A DNA stretch of 64,000 nt, from contig NZ_SNWR01000002.1 of assembly GCF_004362215.1 (NCBI RefSeq), positions 2,418,001-2,482,000 on the forward strand. Reading direction: 5' to 3'. The first letter of the stretch is position 1. The number at the start of each line of letters is the position of its first letter. Below are positions 9,060-16,653 of this stretch, in pieces. The notes below the pieces were generated by a model. The model worked only from the letters and a program-made list of their open reading frames with translations. It searched no databases and had not been told where the DNA came from. The translations under genes were made by a program, and so were the position numbers. Source of the DNA: Paractinoplanes brasiliensis (GTDB taxonomy: Bacteria > Actinomycetota > Actinomycetes > Mycobacteriales > Micromonosporaceae).

Positions 9060-9605
9060 ATGAATCGCCGCCTCACCCTCGTCACCGCCGTGGTGCTCGG
9101 CCTGTCGGCATGCACCACGCAAGCGCCTGCCCCGGTCGCCGCTCCCGTCCCCTCCCCCACCCCCGAGCACCACCACAGCGCCGGCCCTGTCCCCTCGGGC
9201 GCACCCACCGGCGTGATCGTCGTGCACGCCGCCGACCCGCTGCGCGACACCCTGACCCAGCTCGTGCCCAAGTTCGAGGAGGCGTTCCCCGGCACACGCG
9301 TGACCGTCGAGTACGGCGCCGGCGTCGAGCACGCGCAGCACATCCTGCACGGCATGCCGGTCGACGTGTTCCTCTCCGCCGACGAGGCCGCCACCGGCCT
9401 GGTCACCGCCGCCCACGACCGCGACGCCCCGGTCGTGGTCGCCCGCAACCCGAACGCCGACGAGACCACCCGCCTGGCCGGCCAGTACACGGCCATCCGC
9501 CCCACCACCGGCGCCAACACCGTGGGCGCGGACGCCTTCGTGACGTTCCTGAGCTCAGCCCTGGCCCGCCACATCTTCGCCGACGCGGGCCTCGCCCCCG
9601 CCTGA
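9060..9605 (+). CDS. ModA-like substrate-binding lipoprotein, short and orphan
   Basis: A 181-residue predicted lipoprotein: signal peptide with lipobox LSAC, a Pro/Ala-rich spacer, then a periplasmic-binding-like domain (IVVHAADPLRDTLTQLVPKF, VTVEYGAGVEHAQHI, GMPVDVFLSADEAA). The order resembles molybdate-binding ModA, where the equivalent segments contact the oxyanion. It is clearly shorter than full-length ModA proteins (about 250 residues) and lacks most of the second lobe. No permease or ATPase gene is adjacent. It may be a truncated paralogue with a sensing role, or a decaying gene. Confidence 0.6.
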   Translation: MNRRLTLVTAVVLGLSACTTQAPAPVAAPVPSPTPEHHHSAGPVPSGAPTGVIVVHAADPLRDTLTQLVPKFEEAFPGTRVTVEYGAGVEHAQHILHGMPVDVFLSADEAATGLVTAAHDRDAPVVVARNPNADETTRLAGQYTAIRPTTGANTVGADAFVTFLSSALARHIFADAGLAPA

Positions 9606-9619
9606 ACCCCGGCCCGGGG

Positions 9620-10369
9620 TCAGATCTGGTTCTCGCCGCCGTCGACGTAGAGGTTGGCGCCCAGCATGAAACTGCTGTCCGGCGAGGCCAGGAAAGCCAC
9701 CGCGGCCGCGATCTCGTCCGCGTGCGCCATCCGGCCGATGGCGATCCGGGCGGCCTCGCTCTCGCGGAACGCCGCCGCGTTCTCCTCGCCAACCAGCTCG
9801 GTGATCCCGCTGGTGTCGGTCGGGCCGGGTGAGATGGCGTTGACCCGGATGCCGCGGCCCTGGAGCTCGTTGGCCCACGACCGGGTGAAGGCGCGCACAG
9901 CAGCCTTCGACGCGGCGTACGCGCCGAAACCCGGGGTGCCGCGATCGGCCGCGGTGGAGGCGTTGACGATGACCGAGGCGCCCTTGTTGAGCACCGGCAG
10001 CGCCCTCTGGATCGTCAGCATCGTGCCCTTGACGTTGACGGCGAAGACTCGGTCAAGATCCTCCACGGTGATCGTCTCGATGGTGGCCAGGACGGCGGTG
10101 GCCGAGTTGGCGAACAGCACGTCCAACCCGTTCCCCCGGTCCGCGACGGCCGCATAGAGCCGATCGAGATCGCCGGGGTTCGTGATGTCACCCGGAACCG
10201 CGGTGACCCCCGCGCCGATCACCTGCGCCGCCTCCTCGAGCTCGGCCTGCCGCCGGCCGGTGATGAACACGTGTGCGCCCTCGGCCACCAACCGGGCGGC
10301 GGTGGCCCGTCCGATGCCTCGCGTGCCGCCCCCGGTGACGACCGCCGTCTTGCCTTCGAGCCTGCGCAT
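9620..10369 (-). CDS. SDR-family NAD(P)-dependent oxidoreductase
   Basis: A 249-residue classical short-chain dehydrogenase. It has the nucleotide-binding TGGGTRGIG motif near residue 12, NAST for the catalytic Ser and YAASK for the catalytic Tyr/Lys, and the usual C-terminus (GANLYVDGGENQI). The start at 10369 is the first residue with SDR character; a longer antisense frame upstream overlaps the divergent TetR gene and is rejected. The substrate is unknown. Two identical palindromes in the shared promoter suggest control by the divergent TetR. Confidence 0.9.
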   Translation of the reverse strand: MRRLEGKTAVVTGGGTRGIGRATAARLVAEGAHVFITGRRQAELEEAAQVIGAGVTAVPGDITNPGDLDRLYAAVADRGNGLDVLFANSATAVLATIETITVEDLDRVFAVNVKGTMLTIQRALPVLNKGASVIVNASTAADRGTPGFGAYAASKAAVRAFTRSWANELQGRGIRVNAISPGPTDTSGITELVGEENAAAFRESEAARIAIGRMAHADEIAAAVAFLASPDSSFMLGANLYVDGGENQI

Positions 10370-10390
10370 GACTACCTCCCATGATTTACA

Positions 10391-10438
10391 CACCGATCGG
10401 TGCAGAAGTCGACCGTAGCACTTCGGCACCGATCGGTG
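10391..10438. promoter_or_regulatory. Twin TetR operators
   Basis: The perfect 12-bp palindrome CACCGATCGGTG occurs at 10391-10402 and again at 10427-10438 (centres 36 bp apart). Both lie between the divergent SDR and TetR genes. Identical spaced palindromes next to a TetR gene are strong evidence for its own binding sites. Confidence 0.82.
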
Positions 10439-10459
10439 CACAAGAGATAGGATGCGGGG

Positions 10460-11095
10460 ATGGAGAAGGCGCAACTGGGCCGGCCGCGGGCGTTCGACGC
10501 CGACGCGGCGCTCGGCCAAGCCATGCTCGTCTTCTGGCGGCAGGGTTTCGAGGGGGCCAGCCTGGCCGACCTGACCGAGGCCATGGGCATTTCCCGCAAG
10601 AGCATGTACGCGGCGTACGGCAACAAGGAGGAGCTCTTCCGCAAGGTGCTGCAGCGCTACACCGATGGCCCGGCCGCCTACATCGCCGAGGCGTTGAGCG
10701 CGCCGACCGCCCGCGAGACGGCGACCGCGTTCCTCACCGGCTCGATCCGGGCCAACACGATGCCGGGCTACCCCGCCGGCTGCCTGGGGGTGCAGGGCGC
10801 GCTGGCCGTGGGCGAGACCGGTCAGGTCGCCCACGACATCCTGACCGAGTGGCGCGCCGTGGGTCAGATGCACCTGCGCGACCGCTTCCGCCGGGCCGTG
10901 CGCGAGGGCGACCTGCCCGCCGACGCCGACCCCGACCTGATCGCCCGTTACCTGATGACGATCGCGAACGGCCTGGCCGTGCAGGCGTCGGCCGGCGCCG
11001 GCCGCCAAGACCTCGAACGCGTGGCCGGCGCCGCCCTGCGCAACTGGCCCCCCCGCCTGACGCCTGACACGATCCCTGCCCCGGCCCGCCATTAG
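10460..11095 (+). CDS. TetR-family transcriptional regulator
   Basis: A 211-residue repressor. The N-terminal helix-turn-helix is clear (GRPRAFDADAALGQAMLVFW, LTEAMGISRKSMYAAYGNKEEL). The C-terminal ligand domain has GCLGVQGALAVG, common in regulators of SDR or efflux genes. It is divergent from the SDR gene and the twin palindromes lie between them. Its stop overlaps the convergent downstream gene by 4 bases. Confidence 0.9.
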   Translation: MEKAQLGRPRAFDADAALGQAMLVFWRQGFEGASLADLTEAMGISRKSMYAAYGNKEELFRKVLQRYTDGPAAYIAEALSAPTARETATAFLTGSIRANTMPGYPAGCLGVQGALAVGETGQVAHDILTEWRAVGQMHLRDRFRRAVREGDLPADADPDLIARYLMTIANGLAVQASAGAGRQDLERVAGAALRNWPPRLTPDTIPAPARH

Positions 11096-11472
11096 CCGAC
11101 GTCTTCGGGGATCGTCACGGTGTTCTTCTCGGCGAGCTTGCCGTCGACGAAGCAGAAGCGGTAGAGCTCGGGGCCCTCGGGGTCGGGCAGCGGCTTGATG
11201 GTGTGGTAGATGCAGGACGCCCCCGCCGGCACGCCGAACTTGGCCGGCTGGCCGCCGTAGAGGTCCTTGTCGGAGATGTCGCTGAGCGGCTCGGGCAGCG
11301 CGGCCCGGACGTCGGCTTCGGGGGTGCCCTTCTTCTGCGCGTCGAACTCCTGCTTGGTGACGCCCGCCGCGATGATCTCCTTGCCGAGGTCGATCACCCG
11401 CCAGACGCCGAAGCCGAGGCCCCCGCAGAGCACGAAACCCAGGACAGCGATGACAATCAGGCCTTTCCGCAT
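11092..11472 (-). CDS. Small membrane-anchored protein, SmpA/BLIP-like fold suspected
   Basis: A 126-residue protein with one N-terminal membrane segment (LIVIAVLGFVLCGGLGFGVW) and an outside domain. The pattern VTKQEFDAQKKGTPEADVRAAL then CIYH and YRFCFVDGKLAEK resembles the small SmpA/BLIP-like fold, with two Cys that could pair. No partner gene is obvious and the function is unknown. Fold assignment rests on short pattern similarity only. Confidence 0.6.
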   Translation of the reverse strand: MRKGLIVIAVLGFVLCGGLGFGVWRVIDLGKEIIAAGVTKQEFDAQKKGTPEADVRAALPEPLSDISDKDLYGGQPAKFGVPAGASCIYHTIKPLPDPEGPELYRFCFVDGKLAEKNTVTIPEDVG

Positions 11473-11591
11473 GGCGTTTCCTCCGTTGTCGCCCAGAAGC
11501 TGTTGCTGAAAAGGCTCCCGGAAATCGACGGGGGAATCGTCAGGGGTTGGACCGATCGCGGCGGCCGCGCGCTACGACGAAAGTTGAACCG

Positions 11592-11792
11592 TCATCTCGG
11601 CCCGACCGCCCGCTGCTCGGGAAAGGTCCAGCTGAAGCGGACGGCGGCCAGCCGCACGACCGCGGTCACGCCCAGGCAGACGAGACCCGCGACGGGTACC
11701 GGTGTCCCCAGCCGCACCAGCAGGACGAACGTGGCAGCGCCGGACGTGGCCGCGAACGCACGGGGTGCGAGCCGGCCGGGGACGGGTCTGCG
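11592..11792 (-). pseudogene. C-terminal remnant of a TRIC/UPF0126 membrane channel gene
   Basis: On the minus strand a frame without any start codon translates to two membrane segments and a tail: FVLLVRLGTPVPVAGLVCL, VTAVVRLAAVRFSW, then FPEQR and a stop at 11592. This is the pattern of the last part of trimeric intracellular cation channel (UPF0126/YicG-type) proteins. The frame cannot extend upstream, because the sequence there belongs to the intact hydrolase gene in another frame. It is therefore read as a decayed fragment left after the hydrolase gene arrived or the 5' part was lost. Confidence 0.55.
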
Positions 11793-11793
11793 G

Positions 11794-12477
11794 TCAGGCG
11801 TTCCGCGCGGCGGTGTCGATGACGTCGGCGACGGCGTCGGCCTGGGTGAGGAAGAGGGCGTGGCTGGCCTTGATGTTGGTGATCCGCGCGCCGATGCGCT
11901 GGGCCATGTGCTGCAGCATCGCCTGGTCGAAGGCCTTGTCGTCGGTCGCGATGGCGGCCCAGCTCGGCTTGTCGCGCCAGGCGGCGTTCTTCACCGGGGT
12001 GGCGAAGGCCGACATGCTGATGGGCACCTGGGAGTCGCGCAGGAAGGCGGCCTCGGCGTCGGTGGCGTCCGCGGCGAACCCGGCCTTGAACGTGCCGGGG
12101 TTGAGGAAGCCGAAACCGTCCTCGGCGACGTCGATGACGAAGTCGGGCGTGGCGGCGAACCCCTCGTACTGCTGGGAGGTGTTCTCGCCGGCGTCGGGGG
12201 CGAGCGCCGACACGTAGACCAGGCCCGCGACCTTCTCGTGCGTGCCGGCCTCGGTGATGACCGTGCCGCCCCAGGAGTGCCCGACGAGGACGGCCGGGCC
12301 GTCCTGCCGGTCGAGCACCCGCATGGTGGCCGCGACGTCGTCCTCGAGCGAGGTCAGCGGGTTCTGCACGATCGAGACCCGGTAGCCCCGGGCGGTGAGG
12401 TTGTCGTACACGCCGCGCCAGCCCGAGCCGTCAGCGAACGCACCGTGGACCAGCACAACATTGTGGATGGCGCTCAT
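11794..12477 (-). CDS. Alpha/beta hydrolase
   Basis: A 227-residue serine hydrolase without signal peptide. It opens with NVVLVHGAFADGSGWRGVY (HG oxyanion-hole motif). The nucleophile elbow is GHSWGG near residue 76, and the catalytic His is probably in KASHALFLTQ near the end. The start at 12477 follows AGAGGACAGAAC. This subfamily (hydrolases similar to esterase/hydroxynitrile lyase-type proteins) acts on small esters; the substrate is not predictable. It is divergent from a GntR gene, and the operator closest to this gene suggests GntR control. Confidence 0.87.
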   Translation of the reverse strand: MSAIHNVVLVHGAFADGSGWRGVYDNLTARGYRVSIVQNPLTSLEDDVAATMRVLDRQDGPAVLVGHSWGGTVITEAGTHEKVAGLVYVSALAPDAGENTSQQYEGFAATPDFVIDVAEDGFGFLNPGTFKAGFAADATDAEAAFLRDSQVPISMSAFATPVKNAAWRDKPSWAAIATDDKAFDQAMLQHMAQRIGARITNIKASHALFLTQADAVADVIDTAARNA

Positions 12478-12505
12478 GTTCTGTCCTCTCATCGGCCAAC
12501 TGGCA

Positions 12506-12519
12506 TGCAATATATTGCA
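12506..12519. promoter_or_regulatory. GntR operator 1 (perfect palindrome)
   Basis: TGCAATATATTGCA is a perfect 14-bp palindrome 29 bases upstream of the hydrolase start. A close copy overlaps the start of the divergent GntR gene. Confidence 0.78.
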
Positions 12520-12572
12520 CATCGCAGGGACCAACAAGGTCGTTGTCAATTTGTGCGAGGACGAACATTGTG

Positions 12573-12586
12573 TGCAATATGTTGCA
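12573..12586. promoter_or_regulatory. GntR operator 2, overlapping the GntR start codon
   Basis: TGCAATATGTTGCA differs from operator 1 at one base. Its last base is the A of the GntR ATG, so binding here would block both transcription and, on a leaderless message, the start itself. Centres of the two sites are 67 bp apart. Confidence 0.78.
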
Positions 12587-13242
12587 TGCCCATCCCCCGC
12601 GGCGAGTCCTCCGTCGACCGATCACTCCTGCGTGACGACGTCTACCGGCGCCTGCGGGACGCCATCGTCGACGGCACCTTCCTGCCCGGCGAGCAGCTCA
12701 AGGACGGCGAGCTCGCCGAGTGGCTCGGGGTGAGCCGCACCCCCGTACGGGAAGCCCTGTTGCGCCTCGCGGCCGGCGGGCTCGTCGTCACCACGCCCGG
12801 CAAGTCGACCCGGGTCAGCCTCGTCGACGCCCAGTCGGTGCGGGACGCCCGTGACGTCATCGCCGCCATGCACGAGCTGGCCGTCCGCCAGACCGCGGGC
12901 CGGCTCAGCGACGACGAGCTCGACCGCATGCGGGCCGCCAACCGCCGCTTCGCCGAGGCCGTCACCAGCGGTGACGTCGCCGCTGCCCTTGACGCCGACG
13001 AGGCGATCCATCGGGTTCCGGTCGACGCCTCGGGCAATCGCGCCCTGATGATGGTGCTCGACCAGTTCGATCCCCTGGTACGCCGGGCCGAGCGGCTGCG
13101 CTTCAGCACGGACGGGCACGCGTCGGTCGAACTGCACGACCGGCTGATCGAGATGATGGCGGCGAGAGACGCCGAGGGGGCGGCGTCGGTTGCCTTCGAC
13201 ATCTGGCACACGCTGCCCGCCGAGGAGGACGACACGAGATGA
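12586..13242 (+). CDS. GntR-family (FCD-type) transcriptional regulator
   Basis: A 218-residue regulator. The winged helix shows LRDAIVDGTFLPGEQLKD and LAEWLGVSRTPVREALLRL, a textbook GntR signature. The rest is an all-helical FCD-like effector domain. The start at 12586 gives MPIPRGESSVDRSLLRDDVY and has no Shine-Dalgarno site, consistent with a leaderless mRNA. Two near-identical palindromes in the divergent region indicate autoregulation and control of the neighbouring hydrolase. Confidence 0.9.
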   Translation: MPIPRGESSVDRSLLRDDVYRRLRDAIVDGTFLPGEQLKDGELAEWLGVSRTPVREALLRLAAGGLVVTTPGKSTRVSLVDAQSVRDARDVIAAMHELAVRQTAGRLSDDELDRMRAANRRFAEAVTSGDVAAALDADEAIHRVPVDASGNRALMMVLDQFDPLVRRAERLRFSTDGHASVELHDRLIEMMAARDAEGAASVAFDIWHTLPAEEDDTR

Positions 13243-13310
13243 CCGGCGGCGTCGGCCTGCCGGCCTCGACGCCGCCCTCTCGCACCCGGCCACGACCCGT
13301 CGTCAGATGC

Positions 13311-13324
13311 AGACCGAACGTTCT
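13311..13324. promoter_or_regulatory. AGACCGAACGTTCT operator at the TetR promoter
   Basis: The 14-mer AGACCGAACGTTCT (core palindrome GAACGTTC, 13316-13323) lies 18 bases before the TetR start. The same 14-mer recurs at 16541-16554 in front of the EthD-DUF308-flavoprotein operon. Confidence 0.72.
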
Positions 13325-13342
13325 TGCCGCTAATATGGGGCC

Positions 13343-13945
13343 ATGAAGCGTGGCGCCACCGAGACCCGTCCCTCCGAGGCCCGTCAGCGGCTCCTCAGCA
13401 CGGCGACCCAGATCTTCTACGCCGACGGCATCCACTCGGTCGGCGTCGACCGCATCATCGCCGAGGCCAAGGTCACCCGGGCCACCTTCTATCGGCACTT
13501 CCCCAGCAAGGACGACCTCGTCCTCGCGTACCTGCGGGAAGTGCACCGGATGGAGCGCGACGCCATCACGGCGGCCATCGCCGCGCACACGACGGCGGCC
13601 GGCTCGCTGCTGGCCGCGGCCGACGCCATCGCCGGTATGATCCGGTCGCCGGGTTTCCGGGGGTGCGCCTTCCTCAACGCCGCCGCCGAGTTCCCCGCGC
13701 CCGGCCACCCGGTGCACCAGCAGATCGTGGCCCACCGCCAGTGGTTCCTCGACACCCTGACGCCGCTGATGGCGCAGGTCGCCCCGCAACGGTCGGACGC
13801 CGCCGCACGCCACTTCGCGATGCTGCGCGACGGCGCGATGACGGCCGGCTGCCTGCACGACGCCGAGCCGGTGATCGAGACGTTCCTGCGCGGCGTCGAG
13901 GGCCTGGTCCGTATCCACGGCGAACGCCGCCCGGCCCCGAGCTGA
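13343..13945 (+). CDS. TetR-family transcriptional regulator
   Basis: A 200-residue regulator. The DNA-binding region is ARQRLLSTATQIFYADGIHS then IIAEAKVTRATFYRHFPSKD. The ligand domain contains GFRGCAFLNAAAEFP, typical of TetR proteins that control oxidoreductase or monooxygenase operons. The gene sits convergent to a three-gene minus-strand operon. A shared 14-mer operator upstream of both genes links it to that operon at a distance. A strong hairpin separates the two transcription units. Confidence 0.9.
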   Translation: MKRGATETRPSEARQRLLSTATQIFYADGIHSVGVDRIIAEAKVTRATFYRHFPSKDDLVLAYLREVHRMERDAITAAIAAHTTAAGSLLAAADAIAGMIRSPGFRGCAFLNAAAEFPAPGHPVHQQIVAHRQWFLDTLTPLMAQVAPQRSDAAARHFAMLRDGAMTAGCLHDAEPVIETFLRGVEGLVRIHGERRPAPS

Positions 13946-14034
13946 AGGACAGGTCGATCCACCGCCCGGCCGCGGGTTGCGGACGGGCCGATCCGCCCCC
14001 GCCGCCGGCTGAGTTCCGTCCGGCAGGCACATAC

Positions 14035-14092
14035 GCCGAACGCCGGACGGACGACCCGACTGAGAGGTCGGATCGTCCGTCCGGCGTTCGGC
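14035..14092. terminator. Long bidirectional hairpin terminator
   Basis: 20-base arms at 14035-14054 and 14073-14092 are perfectly complementary, and the inner CCGAC/GTCGG extends the stem around a 6-base loop with a single mismatch. It lies between two convergent genes and fits termination in both directions. Confidence 0.8.
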
Positions 14093-14119
14093 GCTGGTGA
14101 CGATGGATGGTAGTGGGGC

Positions 14120-15541
14120 TCAGCGCCCGTACGTCTCCAGCAGTCGCAGCCAGATCTCGCTGACCGTGGGGAACGCGGGGACGGCGTGCCAGAGCCGGTC
14201 GATCGGCACCTCGCCGGCGATGGCGATGGTGGCCGCGTGGATCAGCTCGGCCACGTCCGGGCCGACGAGGGTGAACCCGACGATCACCCGGCGGTCCTCG
14301 TCGACGACCATGCGGGCGTGACCCTGGTAGCCGTCGGCGTGCAGCACCGAGCCGGACACGGCGCCCAGGTCGTAGTCGACAACCCGGGTGCGCAGCCCGG
14401 CCGCCTCGGCCGCCGCCGCGGTCAGCCCGGCCGACGCGACCTCGGGATCGGTGAACACGACCTGGGGAACAGCGCGCTCGTCGGCCGTGGCCGCGTGCCG
14501 GCCCCACGGCCCGGTCTCGGCCTCTTCGCCCTTGGCGCGGGCCACGATCGCGTCGCCCAGCGCGCGGGCCTGGTATTTGCCCTGGTGGGTGAGCAGCGCC
14601 CGCCGGTTCACGTCGCCTGCGGCGTACAGCCAGTCCCCGGCGCCCTCGACCCGCAACGCCTCGTCGACGGTCAGCCACGAGCCGGGCTTGAGGCCGAGCG
14701 CGTCCAGGCCGATGTCCTGCGTGTTGGGCGTACGGCCGATCGCCACCAGGATCTCGTCGGCCGCGATCCGCTCGCCGCCGGTCAGCCTGACGTGCACCGT
14801 CCCGGTCGCGTCGCGGGTCACCGAGGCCGCCTCGGCGCCGATCCGCACGTCCACGCCCGACTCGCGCAGCGCCTGGGTGACACGTTCGCCGGCGAACGGC
14901 TCGGCCGTGTGCAGCAGGCCGTCGCGGGCCAGCATCGTGACGGCAGAGCCGAGACCCGCGTACGCGGTGGCCATCTCGGACGCCACCACGCCACCCCCGA
15001 TGATGACGAGCCGGCCCGGAACCTCCTTCGCGGCGGCCGCCTCGCGGCTGGTCCACAGCCCGGACTCGCGCAGGCCCTCGATCTCGGGCACGAGCGCGCT
15101 GCTGCCGGTCGCGACGACCACGGCGTGCCGCGCGGTGAGCGAGGTCTTCGTGCCGTCGGTGGCGGTCACCTCGACGGTCCGCTCCCCGCTGATCCGCCCC
15201 TGACCGCGGTGCAGCGCGATCCCGGCCGACTCGAGCCAGGACACCTGCCCGTCGTCCTTCCAGTTCGAGGCGAACGAGTCCCGGCGGCGCAGCACGGCCG
15301 CCGCGTCCAGGTCGCCGGACACCGCCTCGCGAGCCCCGGCCACCTGGCGGGCCGCTCGCAGCGCGCTCCCGCTGCGCAGCAGGGCCTTGGTCGGCATGCA
15401 CGCCCAGTAGGAGCACTCGCCGCCGACGAGCTCCCGCTCCACGATCGCGGCGGTCAGGCCACCCCGCACGAGGCGGTCGGCCACGTTCTCGCCGACCGGG
15501 CCGGCGCCGATCACGATGACGTCGTACGTAGTGGTGTCCAT
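14120..15541 (-). CDS. Pyridine nucleotide-disulphide oxidoreductase (lipoamide dehydrogenase/mercuric reductase-like)
   Basis: A 473-residue flavoprotein. The N-terminal FAD motif (VIGAGPVGENVADRL), the redox pair in GGECSYWACMPTK (C-x4-C), the NAD(P) motif (IIGGGVVASEMATAY) and the second FAD motif (YAAGDV) are all present. The C-terminal interface motif reads VPAFPTVSEIWLRLLE, so the histidine of the usual HPTxSE catalytic base is a Phe. It therefore may not act as a lipoamide dehydrogenase; other disulphide or quinone substrates are possible. It is third in an operon, with a 1-base gap to the DUF308-like gene. Confidence 0.85.
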   Translation of the reverse strand: MDTTTYDVIVIGAGPVGENVADRLVRGGLTAAIVERELVGGECSYWACMPTKALLRSGSALRAARQVAGAREAVSGDLDAAAVLRRRDSFASNWKDDGQVSWLESAGIALHRGQGRISGERTVEVTATDGTKTSLTARHAVVVATGSSALVPEIEGLRESGLWTSREAAAAKEVPGRLVIIGGGVVASEMATAYAGLGSAVTMLARDGLLHTAEPFAGERVTQALRESGVDVRIGAEAASVTRDATGTVHVRLTGGERIAADEILVAIGRTPNTQDIGLDALGLKPGSWLTVDEALRVEGAGDWLYAAGDVNRRALLTHQGKYQARALGDAIVARAKGEEAETGPWGRHAATADERAVPQVVFTDPEVASAGLTAAAAEAAGLRTRVVDYDLGAVSGSVLHADGYQGHARMVVDEDRRVIVGFTLVGPDVAELIHAATIAIAGEVPIDRLWHAVPAFPTVSEIWLRLLETYGR

Positions 15542-15542
15542 G

Positions 15543-16100
15543 TCAGTTTCCCTTGGCGGCACGGCCGAGCCGGATGGCGGCGATGAGGAAGAAGATGGCG
15601 CCCGGGATGGCGTAACCGACCGCGTTGGTCACCGCGGGGTCGGTCGCCGAGGCGGCGGCGAGGAACGAGGAACCGGCGAGCACGGAGAGGCCACCGCTGA
15701 TGATCATGGGCCACTGGCCGCCCATCTTGCGGCGGGTCACCCCCACCACGAGCTGGATGAGGCCGGCCACGATGGCCCAGGCGCCCCACACCCGCAGCAC
15801 CGCCGGTATGCCGGACGAGCCCGCGACAGCCAGGCCCGCGGCGGCGGCGAGGCTGATCGCGACGTTGACGTAGAGCAGCACGGGCGAGCCGGAGGAGCGG
15901 GTCGAGCGGGCGTCGATGATCGCGGCGGCCACGTCGACCAGCGGATAGATGACGAGCAGCGTGGTCGTGAGCGCGGTGAGCTCGTCGGCGACGGCGAACG
16001 TCACGCCGGCCCAGACCAGGGCGAAGGCGGCCCGGGCGAAGTAGAGCCGTCGCAGGGCGGCTGCGGTGGTGGAGATGCCGGGAGCGGCGAGGGTGGTCAC
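15543..16100 (-). CDS. DUF308/HdeD-like multi-pass membrane protein
   Basis: A 185-residue protein with about six hydrophobic segments, including FALVWAGVTFAVADELTAL, AAAAGLAVAGSSGIPAV and YAIPGAIFFLIAAIRLG. The arrangement of short paired helices and a basic loop (VTRRKMGGQW) resembles HdeD/DUF308 proteins. Their function is poorly defined, with some members linked to acid or envelope stress. Middle gene of the EthD-DUF308-flavoprotein operon. Confidence 0.7.
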   Translation of the reverse strand: MTTLAAPGISTTAAALRRLYFARAAFALVWAGVTFAVADELTALTTTLLVIYPLVDVAAAIIDARSTRSSGSPVLLYVNVAISLAAAAGLAVAGSSGIPAVLRVWGAWAIVAGLIQLVVGVTRRKMGGQWPMIISGGLSVLAGSSFLAAASATDPAVTNAVGYAIPGAIFFLIAAIRLGRAAKGN

Positions 16101-16134
16101 GGGGTGGTCCTCTCGTTCAGGTGGTGGCGGCCGG

Positions 16135-16446
16135 TCAGGCCTGGGTGTCCTCGATGTCGGAGAACAGGCCCTTGAACGGCACGTTCGTCCCGATGAGGCC
16201 GCCGAAGACCGCGCCCGCGGCGGGGGTGGCGACCGCGGCTGAGGCGTCGGAGTAGCTGTCGAAGTAGAGGTCGAGCGTCCGGTAGGCCGGGGTGGGGGTG
16301 CCGTCCTCCTTGGGCCAGACCTTGGCCGACTCGACCCGGCGGACGTTCGGGAAGGTGGCCGCGGCCGCCTTCACCTCGGCGTAGACCTTCTCGAACTCGT
16401 CCGGGTCGCCGGGGTTGTCGATGACCAGCGTGATCTTGGTGGGCAT
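16135..16446 (-). CDS. EthD-family protein (dimeric alpha-beta barrel)
   Basis: A 103-residue ferredoxin-like barrel protein. ITLVIDNPGDPDEFEKVY at the start, FPNVRRVESAKVW in the middle and PAYRTLDLYFDSYSDA towards the end match the EthD family, named for a gene needed by a cytochrome P450 ether-degradation system. Family members often act as small isomerases or accessory proteins in degradation pathways. First gene of the operon; a TetR-type palindrome lies 41 bases upstream of its start. Confidence 0.8.
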   Translation of the reverse strand: MPTKITLVIDNPGDPDEFEKVYAEVKAAAATFPNVRRVESAKVWPKEDGTPTPAYRTLDLYFDSYSDASAAVATPAAGAVFGGLIGTNVPFKGLFSDIEDTQA

Positions 16447-16486
16447 GTCCTGGCTCCTTCGGTATCCGCTTCGGCTTCCGCTTCAG

Positions 16487-16554
16487 CAGAACGATCGTTC
16501 TGTCTTGCATGACGCTAGACCGGGCCTCGGCGTCACGTCAAGACCGAACGTTCT
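16487..16554. promoter_or_regulatory. Two TetR-type operators between EthD operon and M6 protease
   Basis: CAGAACGATCGTTCTG (16487-16502) is a perfect 16-bp palindrome. AGACCGAACGTTCT (16541-16554) is identical to the site at 13311 in front of the TetR gene 3 kb away. Both share the GAACG/CGTTC half-sites. Confidence 0.72.
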
Positions 16555-16653
16555 CTCTCGCCCTTCACCGTGTCCCGGATCACGCCGCCACGACAAACGG
16601 CCCTTGAGCCCTTCGCATTGATCTATGTCGATCGGTGCGTCAGGATGGGCGGC

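Noticed and set aside
9620..11092. A 490-codon minus-strand open frame
   Set aside because: The part upstream of 10369 is antisense to the TetR gene; the SDR fold starts at 10369.
11203..13242. A 679-codon plus-strand open frame
   Set aside because: Only the part from 12586 encodes a known family (GntR); the rest is antisense to the hydrolase gene and the channel remnant.
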